A DNA stretch of 10,042 nt from contig DCEG01000078.1 in assembly GCA_002316835.1 (NCBI GenBank), forward strand, positions 1-10,042, given 5' to 3'. Made by a program: the position numbers and the translations under genes. Source of the stretch: Bacteroidales bacterium UBA1035. Lineage in GTDB: Bacteria; Bacteroidota; Bacteroidia; Bacteroidales; Dysgonomonadaceae. Below, piece by piece: positions 1-6,723 of this stretch (position 1 is its first letter; each line of letters begins with the position of its first letter). Below the pieces are notes generated by a model that was not told where the DNA came from, searched no databases, and worked only from the letters and a program-made list of their open reading frames with translations.

Positions 1-1068
1 AGCAACGGCTTTCTTGAAAGTACAGCTTCCAGCCAGCGGGTAGTTGATTTCATGCTAAAAAATAAAGACCCCCGCGTTCGTTTCTTCTACAAAAAAAACA
101 GTTGGAACTCAACAATTGTACAAGGATTTTTCAATCAGGGAAAAGCCGTTCCTGCCTATATTTTGGATAATGTAAATTATACTGAGGCAGGAGGTAAAAA
201 AACATTCGTATCCTGGAAAGGTATGGGAGAACCCTGGGTGCGATACTACGGATTGCCGGTGGAAATGGACGCAGCACAAAACCCCGCTGTATACGGTGAT
301 TATTTCGATTACAGTAACCGCTCTAAATTAAAGATTGGAGATGCAGAGAAAACGTATACCCCTTTCTCCGGATTTCAGCAGGAGATGATTATTGGCCGTT
401 ACGATTTCACGCTGCCCACACTCCCCGGCGGGCCAGTTATACAAGACCTGGACAACAACCCTTGGTACGGCATGTATATGTCAACAGCTGAAGTGAACCT
501 CTACCTGGCAGAGTTTAAACTACTGGGAGCAAACCTGCCCAAAACAGCATCGGAGTATTTCAACAAAGCGTTAAGGGCTTCCGTAGAAGAATACGACAGA
601 TTGGCCGAATTAAATAAAATCCCTTATTACGGAAAAACTTACGATTATGATCCGAACGAAAAAGTAATTGATTTACAAAATGGAGAAATAGATGCTATGT
701 TAGCGAATACTGATTATCAATTAACCGGTGACGTCACATCAGATTTAGAAAAGGTCTATATCCAACAATTATTACATTTTACTTTATATCCTAATGATCA
801 GTTTGTAACTGTTCGTCGTTCAGGATATCCTAAATCAAATTCAACATTGATCAAGTGGGAAAATTATTCAAGTGTTCCCAATAACGCCATTCCACGCCGG
901 TTTGAAGTTGGCTCTCCGTCTCCAACCGATTTAATGTATCAAATTTTGATTGATGCATATAAAGCGCAAGGATTTACTCCGGGCTCAAGTCAGGATGGAA
1001 CTCTGCTGAATTCAGAAAGAGTATGGCAGGACGTCAATGCACCTCAGTTTGGACAAGGTCATAAATAA
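1..1068 (+). CDS. SusD/RagB-family outer-membrane nutrient-binding lipoprotein, C-terminal part (5' end outside window)
   Basis: The reading frame is open from base 1, so the first ATG at 52 is internal; 355 residues are visible and the signal peptide and lipobox are missing. SusD-like proteins sit on the outer membrane as the lid of a SusC TonB-dependent porin and bind glycans before import. Seen here are the family's helical core motif STAEVNLYLAEF (about visible residues 161-172), the following RASVEEY helix (192-198), and the C-terminal VRRSGYP (271-277) and IPRRFEV (297-303), which match the WRRTGYP and IPRR segments of the SusD-like_2 type. The gene ends just before a strong intrinsic terminator, and a partner susC should lie upstream. 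Base composition falls from about half G+C before base 600 to about one third after it. Family assignment is firm; the ligand is unknown. Confidence 0.9.
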   Translation, partial: SNGFLESTASSQRVVDFMLKNKDPRVRFFYKKNSWNSTIVQGFFNQGKAVPAYILDNVNYTEAGGKKTFVSWKGMGEPWVRYYGLPVEMDAAQNPAVYGDYFDYSNRSKLKIGDAEKTYTPFSGFQQEMIIGRYDFTLPTLPGGPVIQDLDNNPWYGMYMSTAEVNLYLAEFKLLGANLPKTASEYFNKALRASVEEYDRLAELNKIPYYGKTYDYDPNEKVIDLQNGEIDAMLANTDYQLTGDVTSDLEKVYIQQLLHFTLYPNDQFVTVRRSGYPKSNSTLIKWENYSSVPNNAIPRRFEVGSPSPTDLMYQILIDAYKAQGFTPGSSQDGTLLNSERVWQDVNAPQFGQGHK

Positions 1069-1099
1069 ACGGTAAGAGAATTCTTATTTTATCATAAAT

Positions 1100-1129
1100 C
1101 AGAGCTGAAAAATCAGCTCTGGTTTTTTT
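1100..1129 (+). terminator. Rho-independent terminator after the SusD-like gene
   Basis: A 9-base-pair perfect stem (CAGAGCTGA, loop AAAA, TCAGCTCTG, bases 1100-1121) is followed by a run of seven T (1123-1129). It lies about 30 bases after the SusD-like stop codon. It should end the SusC/SusD transcript or attenuate read-through into the enzyme genes downstream. Confidence 0.88.
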
Positions 1130-1154
1130 GTTTCTTATACAAAAAGTATCTTTA
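1128..1154 (+). promoter_or_regulatory. Possible Bacteroidota-type promoter for the enzyme operon
   Basis: TATCTTTA at 1147-1154 matches the Bacteroidota -7 consensus TAnnTTTG except for its last base. A TTG at 1128-1130 could be the -33 element, but the 16-base gap is slightly shorter than usual. The position, just after the terminator and about 30 bases before the GTG start at 1183, is right for a promoter. The match is weak and in A/T-rich DNA, so this is tentative. Confidence 0.3.
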
Positions 1155-1182
1155 CACAACTTTTAAATAATATAAAACACAA

Positions 1183-1818
1183 GTGAAAAAAATAAGTTTG
1201 ATATACTTCCTCATTACATTGCTTTTCACAATTCAAGTCCAGGCACAAAAGAAAAGAATGATGTTATTGGACGAATATTATGAGGGAATTGTGTTAATGA
1301 AAAACAAAGCAAAAACATCTGCAAAACTGAATTATGATACGGCAAATAAAAAGATGATGTACATGCAGGATGGTAATGAAATGATTCTCTTAAACAATGA
1401 TCAAGTTGACACGGTGTTTATATCCGATAGAAAATTTATACCTCTTCATACTGTATATCTGGAAGTGATACAAGTGAATAACGAATCCATTTTTATCGAT
1501 TGGTTCATTAAAAACAAGTACAGAGGAAACAGAGGAGCTTACGGGCAAATCACTCAAAATAAAGTTGAAACTATAAATACCACACATTGGACAAATAGCG
1601 AATACAAGATTCAAAATGCAGAAGTATTTGATCGTGAAAATGCGAATGTGTACTGGTTTTACATTAATGACCAACCCGTTAAATGCCGAAACGAAAAAGA
1701 TTTGCTCAAACTTTTTCCAAATAAGAACAATGAAATAAAAGCTTTTATTAAAGAACAAAAGATAAATTTCAAACAGGTTCCTAATGCATTACAACTCATT
1801 TATTTTTGTTTAAAATAA
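1183..1818 (+). CDS. Secreted protein of unknown function, first gene of the glycosidase operon
   Basis: This 211-residue protein is not recognised as a member of a named family. It starts with GTG: an in-frame TAA at 1168-1170 lies just upstream, and any later ATG would remove the signal peptide. The N-terminus (MKK, then a hydrophobic stretch, ending VQAQ at about 19-22) is a type I signal peptide, so the mature protein is probably periplasmic or surface-exposed. The mature part is rich in Lys, Asn, Ile and Tyr and appears to be short beta strands, followed by a charged C-terminal helix region (LFPNKNNEIKAFIKEQ, about 176-191) reminiscent of tails in other small Bacteroidota secreted proteins. 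No cysteine lipobox or catalytic motif is visible. It ends 10 bases before the fucosidase gene, so it is probably co-transcribed. It is more A/T-rich than the enzymes behind it. Confidence 0.8.
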   Translation: MKKISLIYFLITLLFTIQVQAQKKRMMLLDEYYEGIVLMKNKAKTSAKLNYDTANKKMMYMQDGNEMILLNNDQVDTVFISDRKFIPLHTVYLEVIQVNNESIFIDWFIKNKYRGNRGAYGQITQNKVETINTTHWTNSEYKIQNAEVFDRENANVYWFYINDQPVKCRNEKDLLKLFPNKNNEIKAFIKEQKINFKQVPNALQLIYFCLK

Positions 1819-1828
1819 AACACTGTAT

Positions 1829-3214
1829 ATGAATATCAATATTAAATTTCATTTGGCCGTAATCGCTTGTTTATTTGTATTACAAAGTCTTGCCCAGCAA
1901 GGCTTCGTTCATGAACAATCTGAAGATTACGTGAGACCGACGGACGAGAAAGTGCTGCAAAAACTTGACCAATGGCAAGACCTTAAATTCGGCGTACTTT
2001 TCCATTGGGGATTGTACTCCGTACCCGGAATCGTAGAATCGTGGTCGATCTGCTCCGAAGACGTGGATTGGATTCCGCGCGACAGCACCATCGCCTATAC
2101 CGATTACAAAAAATGGTACTGGAACTTAAAAGACAAATTCAATCCTACGGATTTCGATCCCGACCAATGGGCATCGGTAATGGAAAAGGCCGGGATGAAA
2201 TATGCCATTTTCACGGCCAAGCACCACGATGGGTTTAATATGTTCGATACCAAAGAAACTGATTTCTCCATCGCCAACGGGCCGTTTAAAAACAACCCAA
2301 AAGCCGATGTTGCCAGATATGTTTTCGAATCGTTCAGGAAGAAAGATTTCATGATCGGCGCCTATTTTTCAAAACCCGACTGGCACAACCAGAATTACTG
2401 GTGGGATTATTACGCTACGCCCAACCGAAGCGTAAATTACAAGATTGAAAGACATCCGCAACGCTGGGAAAACTTCAAGAAATTCACATACAACCAGCTC
2501 AATGAAATAACTTCCAACTACGGCAACATCGATATACTCTGGCTTGACGGCGGCTGGGTTGCGCCTCCACGGCAGGATATCGATATGGACAACATTGCTG
2601 GAATGGTTCGCGGAAACCAGCCGGGAATTTTGATAGTGGACAGAACCATCCGCGGAAAATATGAAAATTACCAGACCCCTGAAAGATCAGTTCCCGACGA
2701 GCAGCTGCCGTTTCCGTGGGAAAGCTGCATCCCGCTAAGCAACGACTGGGGTTGGGTTCCCAACGCACCCTACAAATCAGCACAAGAGGTAATCAATACG
2801 CTCATTGAAATAACTGCCAAAGGCGGATGTCTGCTTTTGGGAGTTGGGCCAACTGCACAGGGACTGATTGAACAGCCTGTAATTGATCGGTTAGAAAAGG
2901 TCGGTGACTGGCTCAAAGTGAATGGAGCAGGAATTTACAATACCCGTATCACCACTAACTACAATAGCGGAAATGTATGGTTTACAGCCAGTAAAGACCA
3001 AAAAAATCTGTACGCCATTTATGCTTTGCCTGAAAACGAGAAACTACCCTCCACAATTGAATGGGAAGGCAATGCTCCCGCCAAAGGAACAAAAATTACC
3101 TTGTTGCAAAACAATAAACGGATAAAATGGACTACTAACGGCATAAAAACAACCGTTTTTCTCCCGAAAAATCTAAAACAGGAATCGTTGGTCTTATCAT
3201 TTAGTTCGAATTAA
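1829..3214 (+). CDS. Alpha-L-fucosidase, glycoside hydrolase family 29
   Basis: A 461-residue exo-glycosidase that removes terminal alpha-L-fucose with retention of configuration. A signal peptide (about residues 1-22, ending SLA|QQ) points to the periplasm. The catalytic (beta/alpha)8 domain covers about 35-365, with GH29 hallmarks FHWGLYSVPG (58-67), FTAKHHDGF (128-136) and DILWLDGGW (235-243). D240 is the expected nucleophile. E298 in PWESC is the best acid/base candidate, since its 58-residue distance from D240 resembles that in characterised Bacteroides GH29 enzymes; E285 is an alternative. A beta-sandwich C-terminal domain fills about 375-461. Length is normal and no carbohydrate-binding module is added. 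The gene lies 10 bases after the unknown secreted gene and 3 bases before the GH3 gene. Family call is firm; linkage preference is not readable. Confidence 0.95.
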   Translation: MNINIKFHLAVIACLFVLQSLAQQGFVHEQSEDYVRPTDEKVLQKLDQWQDLKFGVLFHWGLYSVPGIVESWSICSEDVDWIPRDSTIAYTDYKKWYWNLKDKFNPTDFDPDQWASVMEKAGMKYAIFTAKHHDGFNMFDTKETDFSIANGPFKNNPKADVARYVFESFRKKDFMIGAYFSKPDWHNQNYWWDYYATPNRSVNYKIERHPQRWENFKKFTYNQLNEITSNYGNIDILWLDGGWVAPPRQDIDMDNIAGMVRGNQPGILIVDRTIRGKYENYQTPERSVPDEQLPFPWESCIPLSNDWGWVPNAPYKSAQEVINTLIEITAKGGCLLLGVGPTAQGLIEQPVIDRLEKVGDWLKVNGAGIYNTRITTNYNSGNVWFTASKDQKNLYAIYALPENEKLPSTIEWEGNAPAKGTKITLLQNNKRIKWTTNGIKTTVFLPKNLKQESLVLSFSSN

Positions 3215-3217
3215 AAA

Positions 3218-5551
3218 ATGAGAAAAACATTCCTATTCATCGCATTCTTTTTCGTGCTGTTTCTCTCCGCACAACCGATTTATAAAGATCCCGGTGCTTC
3301 AACTGAAGATCGTGTTGCAGATTTGTTATCACGAATGACGGTAAAGGAAAAGATTGGACAACTATGCTCTCCGCTGGGTTGGGAAATGTACGAGAAAACC
3401 GATGAAAACGTGAAAGTTTCCGATACTTTTGTGAAGCTGATGAACGACACACAACCCGGGACTTTTTGGGCAACATTGCGTGCCGATCCATGGACGAGAA
3501 AAACGATTGAAACCGGATTAAATCCCGAATTGTCGGCCAAAGCGCTCAATGCGTTGCAAAAATACGTTGTAGAAAATACAAGACTGGGAATTCCCATTTT
3601 CTTTGCGGAGGAATCTGCGCACGGGCATATGGCTATCGGCACGACGGTTTTCCCCACATCGCTGGCACAGGCAAGTACGTTTAACAAAGAGTTAATCTTT
3701 CAGATGGGCGAAGCCATTGGATTAGAAACGAGAGTACAGGGCGCTCACATCGGTTACGGGCCCATCATAGATATTGCCCGTGAGCCCCGATGGTCGCGCA
3801 TAGAGGAAACCTTCGGTGAAGACCCTGTTTTGACAGGTATGCTGGGAAGTTACTTCGTAAAGGGATTGCAGGGGAACAACATCAAAGACGGCAAACACGT
3901 TTATTCCACCCTGAAGCACTTTGTGGCGTACGGCATTCCGCTTGGCGGACACAACGGTCAGAAATCATCCATCGGACAACGGGAGTTGTTCTCCGATCAT
4001 CTGTTGCCGTTCAAAATGGCCATCGATGCCGGTGCTAAAACTCTGATGACAGCTTACAATGCCATTGATGGCGTTCCCTGCACGTCAAATAAATATCTTC
4101 TGACCGATATACTAAGAAACAAGTGGAACTTCGACGGGTTTGTGTTTTCTGACCTGGGAAGCGTGGAAGGAATTGCTACGTCGCACAGAACCGCCCCCGA
4201 TATCAAACACGCGGCCGCCGCAGCGTTGAAAGCGGGCGTTGAAACCGATTTAGGAGGAAATGCCTATGGCAGGAATCTGGAGCAGGCTCTCAAAGAAAAT
4301 CTGATAACAGCCGAAGAATTAGATAAAGCTGTCGCCAGGGTTTTACGGTTGAAATTCGACATGGGTTTATTTGAAAATCCGTATGTGGATTCCGGGCAAG
4401 TATCCAAATTCGTCCGAAACGAAAAGCATAAAAACATTGCCCGCGAAGTCGCCAGGCAAGGTACCGTGTTGCTTAAGAACGAGAATAATATTCTGCCATT
4501 GTCCAAAAATATAAAAAGCATTGCGGTAATCGGCCCGAATGCCGATAACATCTACAATCAACTCGGCGATTACACCGCACCGCAGCCAAGAGAAGATATC
4601 GCGACCGTTTTAGACGGGATAAAGAAAGCTGTTAGCCTGACAACGGTTGTGCGATACGTAAAAGGGTGCGCCATCCGGGATACAACACAAAGTAATATTT
4701 CCGAAGCGGTTGACGCAGCACTCAACTCCGATGTTACGGTTTTGGTGGTTGGAGGATCGAGTGCCCGGGATTTTAAGACCGAATATATTGAGACCGGCGC
4801 GGCGGTAGTTTCGGGCGAAAAAGCCGAAATCGTTTCCGATATGGAATCAGGTGAAGGATACGACCGGAACTCACTTCGTTTACTGGGAGATCAGGAAAAA
4901 CTCATGAATGCTCTTATAAAAACAGGGAAGCCACTTATAGTTATCTATATACAGGGAAGACCGCTCGAAATGAACCTCGCGTCCGAGAAAGCAGATGCTT
5001 TGCTCTGTGTATGGTATCCGGGGCAGGAAGGCGGACATGCTATTGCCGATATTTTGTTCGGAGATTATAATCCAGCAGGACGATTACCGGTTTCCGTACC
5101 ACATTCGGTGGGACAATTGCCGATTTACTATTCGTTGGGAAGACAAAACAAATACGTGGAAGGCGATAGTTCCCCATTATATCCGTTTGGATACGGATTA
5201 AGCTATACACAATTCGAATACAGCGACTTATCCATCGCTTCGGAAGGCGACAAAACGTTTATTTCGTGCAAAATAACAAACGCCGGAAATGTTGACGGCG
5301 AGGAGGTAGTGCAGCTTTATATCCGAGACAATATCAGCTCAGTTTCAACTCCACCCATTCAGTTAAAGGATTTCAACCGGATATTCATAAAAAAAGGAGA
5401 GTCGCAAATGGTAAGGTTTGCCTTGACACCAAGTCAGCTATCTCTGTTTAATATCGAAATGGAAGAAGTTACAGAGCCCGGGGAATTCACGGTAATGATT
5501 GGCTCAGCCTCTAACGATATCCGATTAAAAGGAAGTTTTTTCATAAAATAA
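3218..5551 (+). CDS. GH3 beta-glycosidase (beta-glucosidase or beta-xylosidase type), periplasmic
   Basis: A 777-residue retaining exo-beta-glycosidase. A type I signal peptide (1-18, FLSA|QP) is followed by the GH3 N-terminal TIM barrel (about 25-385), the alpha/beta GH3 C-terminal domain (about 415-625) and a fibronectin III-like domain (about 665-770). Visible substrate and catalytic residues are the KH pair at 233-234, nucleophile D312 in FVFSDLGSV, and likely acid/base E546 in SGEGYDR, a motif shared with Thermotoga Bgl3B. The residue after the nucleophile is Leu instead of the common Trp, as in a subset of Bacteroidota enzymes. It starts 3 bases after the fucosidase stop and ends 4 bases before the BNR gene, so translation is probably coupled. 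It likely trims non-reducing beta-linked glucose or xylose once fucose is removed; the exact sugar is not determined. Confidence 0.93.
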   Translation: MRKTFLFIAFFFVLFLSAQPIYKDPGASTEDRVADLLSRMTVKEKIGQLCSPLGWEMYEKTDENVKVSDTFVKLMNDTQPGTFWATLRADPWTRKTIETGLNPELSAKALNALQKYVVENTRLGIPIFFAEESAHGHMAIGTTVFPTSLAQASTFNKELIFQMGEAIGLETRVQGAHIGYGPIIDIAREPRWSRIEETFGEDPVLTGMLGSYFVKGLQGNNIKDGKHVYSTLKHFVAYGIPLGGHNGQKSSIGQRELFSDHLLPFKMAIDAGAKTLMTAYNAIDGVPCTSNKYLLTDILRNKWNFDGFVFSDLGSVEGIATSHRTAPDIKHAAAAALKAGVETDLGGNAYGRNLEQALKENLITAEELDKAVARVLRLKFDMGLFENPYVDSGQVSKFVRNEKHKNIAREVARQGTVLLKNENNILPLSKNIKSIAVIGPNADNIYNQLGDYTAPQPREDIATVLDGIKKAVSLTTVVRYVKGCAIRDTTQSNISEAVDAALNSDVTVLVVGGSSARDFKTEYIETGAAVVSGEKAEIVSDMESGEGYDRNSLRLLGDQEKLMNALIKTGKPLIVIYIQGRPLEMNLASEKADALLCVWYPGQEGGHAIADILFGDYNPAGRLPVSVPHSVGQLPIYYSLGRQNKYVEGDSSPLYPFGYGLSYTQFEYSDLSIASEGDKTFISCKITNAGNVDGEEVVQLYIRDNISSVSTPPIQLKDFNRIFIKKGESQMVRFALTPSQLSLFNIEMEEVTEPGEFTVMIGSASNDIRLKGSFFIK

Positions 5552-5555
5552 TCGC

Positions 5556-6590
5556 ATGAGTAAACGAATTGTACTGCTATCGTTTTTCGTTTTGTTCTTT
5601 ATCGGATTAAAAGCACAAAACCGGTACGTTGTGGTTGATTCCGGATTTGTATTCAAAAACCCACCTTTTAAATCGTGCCACGCTTCCACCATTGTAGAAT
5701 TAGAAGACGGTACCGTACTGTGTGCATGGTTTGGAGGCGATCAGGAAGGTCATAACAACGTAAGCATCTGGACATCCGGTTTCAAAGGATCATCGTGGAC
5801 CTACCCTGCCCTTGTTGCCGATGGAGTCATCAACGATTCAACCCGATTCGCCTGCTGGAATCCGGTGCTTTATAACGATAAAAACACAGCTTATCTCTTT
5901 TACAAAGTCGGAAAATCTCCGTCCACATGGTGGGGAGAATATAAAAAATCGACCGATAACGGAAAGACCTGGAGCAAATCGATCAAATTACCGGACGGAA
6001 TACTGGGCCCGGTTAAAAACAAACCGATAAAGGCCGGTAACGTCATTCTAAATCCATCGAGCACGGAAACGACCGGAAATACGAAATGGAAATCTTTTAT
6101 TGAGATTTCCGATAAGAAATTCGAAAAGTGGAAGAAAATTCCCATCGATACGGTCTCGGATTTCAAAGTTATTCAACCAACGTTGCTCCGGTATTCGAAA
6201 AACAAGCTGCAAGCTTTAATGAGGAGCGATAGCAATGAAATCCTTCAAAGCTGGTCGTCTGATAATGGAAAGAGCTGGAGTAAAATAACTTCAACTCATA
6301 TTCAAAATCCAAATTCGGGGATTGATGCGGTAAACCTAAAAGATGGGAATAAACTCATCGTTTACAACCCAACCCAAAAAGGAAGAGATTGGTGGGAAGG
6401 AAGAAATAAATTATCTGTACTAGAGACGACTGATGGAAGAATCTGGTTTGACGTACTTGTTTTGGAAGAACACATCAAAGGTGAATTCAGTTACCCCGCT
6501 ATCATACAGCTTAAAAACGGAAATATTTTTATCACGTACACCTACGACCGGAAAAATATCAAGTATGTGTTGATAAAAGCACTAGAATAG
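5556..6590 (+). CDS. Sialidase-like BNR/Asp-box beta-propeller protein, exported
   Basis: A 344-residue protein with a type I signal peptide (1-20, LKA|QN) and a predicted six-bladed propeller of the BNR_2 kind. Asp-boxes are visible at 132-139 (STDNGKTW) and 234-241 (SSDNGKSW), with a degenerate one at 291-297. Blocks typical of this subfamily are FKSCHAST (38-45), AWFGGDQEG (57-65), CWNPVL (100-105), GPVKNKP (151-157), NPNSGIDAV (251-259) and EFSYPA (310-315). Databases usually call such proteins exo-alpha-sialidase, but the RIP motif that carries the first catalytic arginine of GH33 sialidases is absent, so sialidase activity is doubtful. It may be another hydrolase or a lyase using the same fold. 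It is the last gene of the enzyme operon, 4 bases after the GH3 gene, and no clear terminator follows it. Fold and family are confident; activity is not. Confidence 0.85.
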   Translation: MSKRIVLLSFFVLFFIGLKAQNRYVVVDSGFVFKNPPFKSCHASTIVELEDGTVLCAWFGGDQEGHNNVSIWTSGFKGSSWTYPALVADGVINDSTRFACWNPVLYNDKNTAYLFYKVGKSPSTWWGEYKKSTDNGKTWSKSIKLPDGILGPVKNKPIKAGNVILNPSSTETTGNTKWKSFIEISDKKFEKWKKIPIDTVSDFKVIQPTLLRYSKNKLQALMRSDSNEILQSWSSDNGKSWSKITSTHIQNPNSGIDAVNLKDGNKLIVYNPTQKGRDWWEGRNKLSVLETTDGRIWFDVLVLEEHIKGEFSYPAIIQLKNGNIFITYTYDRKNIKYVLIKALE

Positions 6591-6660
6591 AATTCTTGTT
6601 TCTCAAATATGTCTCTCATACAATACGACAACTTAACGTTTATTTAAATATTTTTTTCTT

Positions 6661-6679
6661 TAATGTCGGGATAATGTCG
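6661..6679 (+). repeat. Tandem TAATGTCG direct repeats with 11-base period upstream of mdh
   Basis: TAATGTCG occurs at 6661-6668 and again at 6672-6679, separated by GGA. The second copy directly abuts the -7 box of the mdh promoter. An 11-base period places both copies on one face of the helix, as expected for a dimeric or tandem regulator site covering the -33 to -10 region. The function is inferred only from position. Confidence 0.5.
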
Positions 6680-6687
6680 TAAATTTG
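6680..6687 (+). promoter_or_regulatory. -7 box of the mdh promoter
   Basis: TAAATTTG is an exact match to the Bacteroidota -7 consensus TAnnTTTG. It lies 36 bases before the mdh ATG, leaving a short leader. A good -33 TTTG is not present at the usual distance; the region there is T-rich (6651-6660) and then holds the direct repeats, so the promoter may rely on an activator. Confidence 0.6.
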
Positions 6688-6723
6688 ACGTCCGAAATCA
6701 CATTCAAATTAAATACATCAATT

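Larger units (their letters stand above)
1183..6590 (+). other. Predicted four-gene glycan-degradation operon
   Basis: Four + strand genes are separated by 10, 3 and 4 bases, with a terminator upstream and a gap of 133 bases to the next gene. All four products carry a signal peptide cut before Gln. The set of a fucosidase, a GH3 exo-glycosidase and a propeller enzyme next to a SusD-like protein fits the periplasmic part of a polysaccharide utilization locus. No regulator gene is within the window. Confidence 0.75.

Noticed and set aside
1390..1758. Minus-strand open frame of 122 codons inside the unknown secreted gene
   Set aside because: It is fully antisense to a gene with a signal peptide and operon context; its sequence is low-complexity and has no recognisable domain.
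1829..1900. Possible lipobox (VIAC, Cys15) in the fucosidase signal peptide
   Set aside because: The hydrophobic stretch continues past the Cys to a good type I site (SLA|QQ), and the segment before Cys15 is short for a lipoprotein signal; a lipoprotein is not fully excluded.
6591..6660. Terminator after the glycosidase operon
   Set aside because: There is a T-rich run at 6651-6660 but no stable G/C-containing hairpin before it.
6685..6723. Extended mdh start at TTG 6685 adding 13 residues
   Set aside because: The TTG lies inside the TAAATTTG promoter box, the added residues have no counterpart in the enzyme family, and the ATG at 6724 directly precedes the conserved N-terminus.
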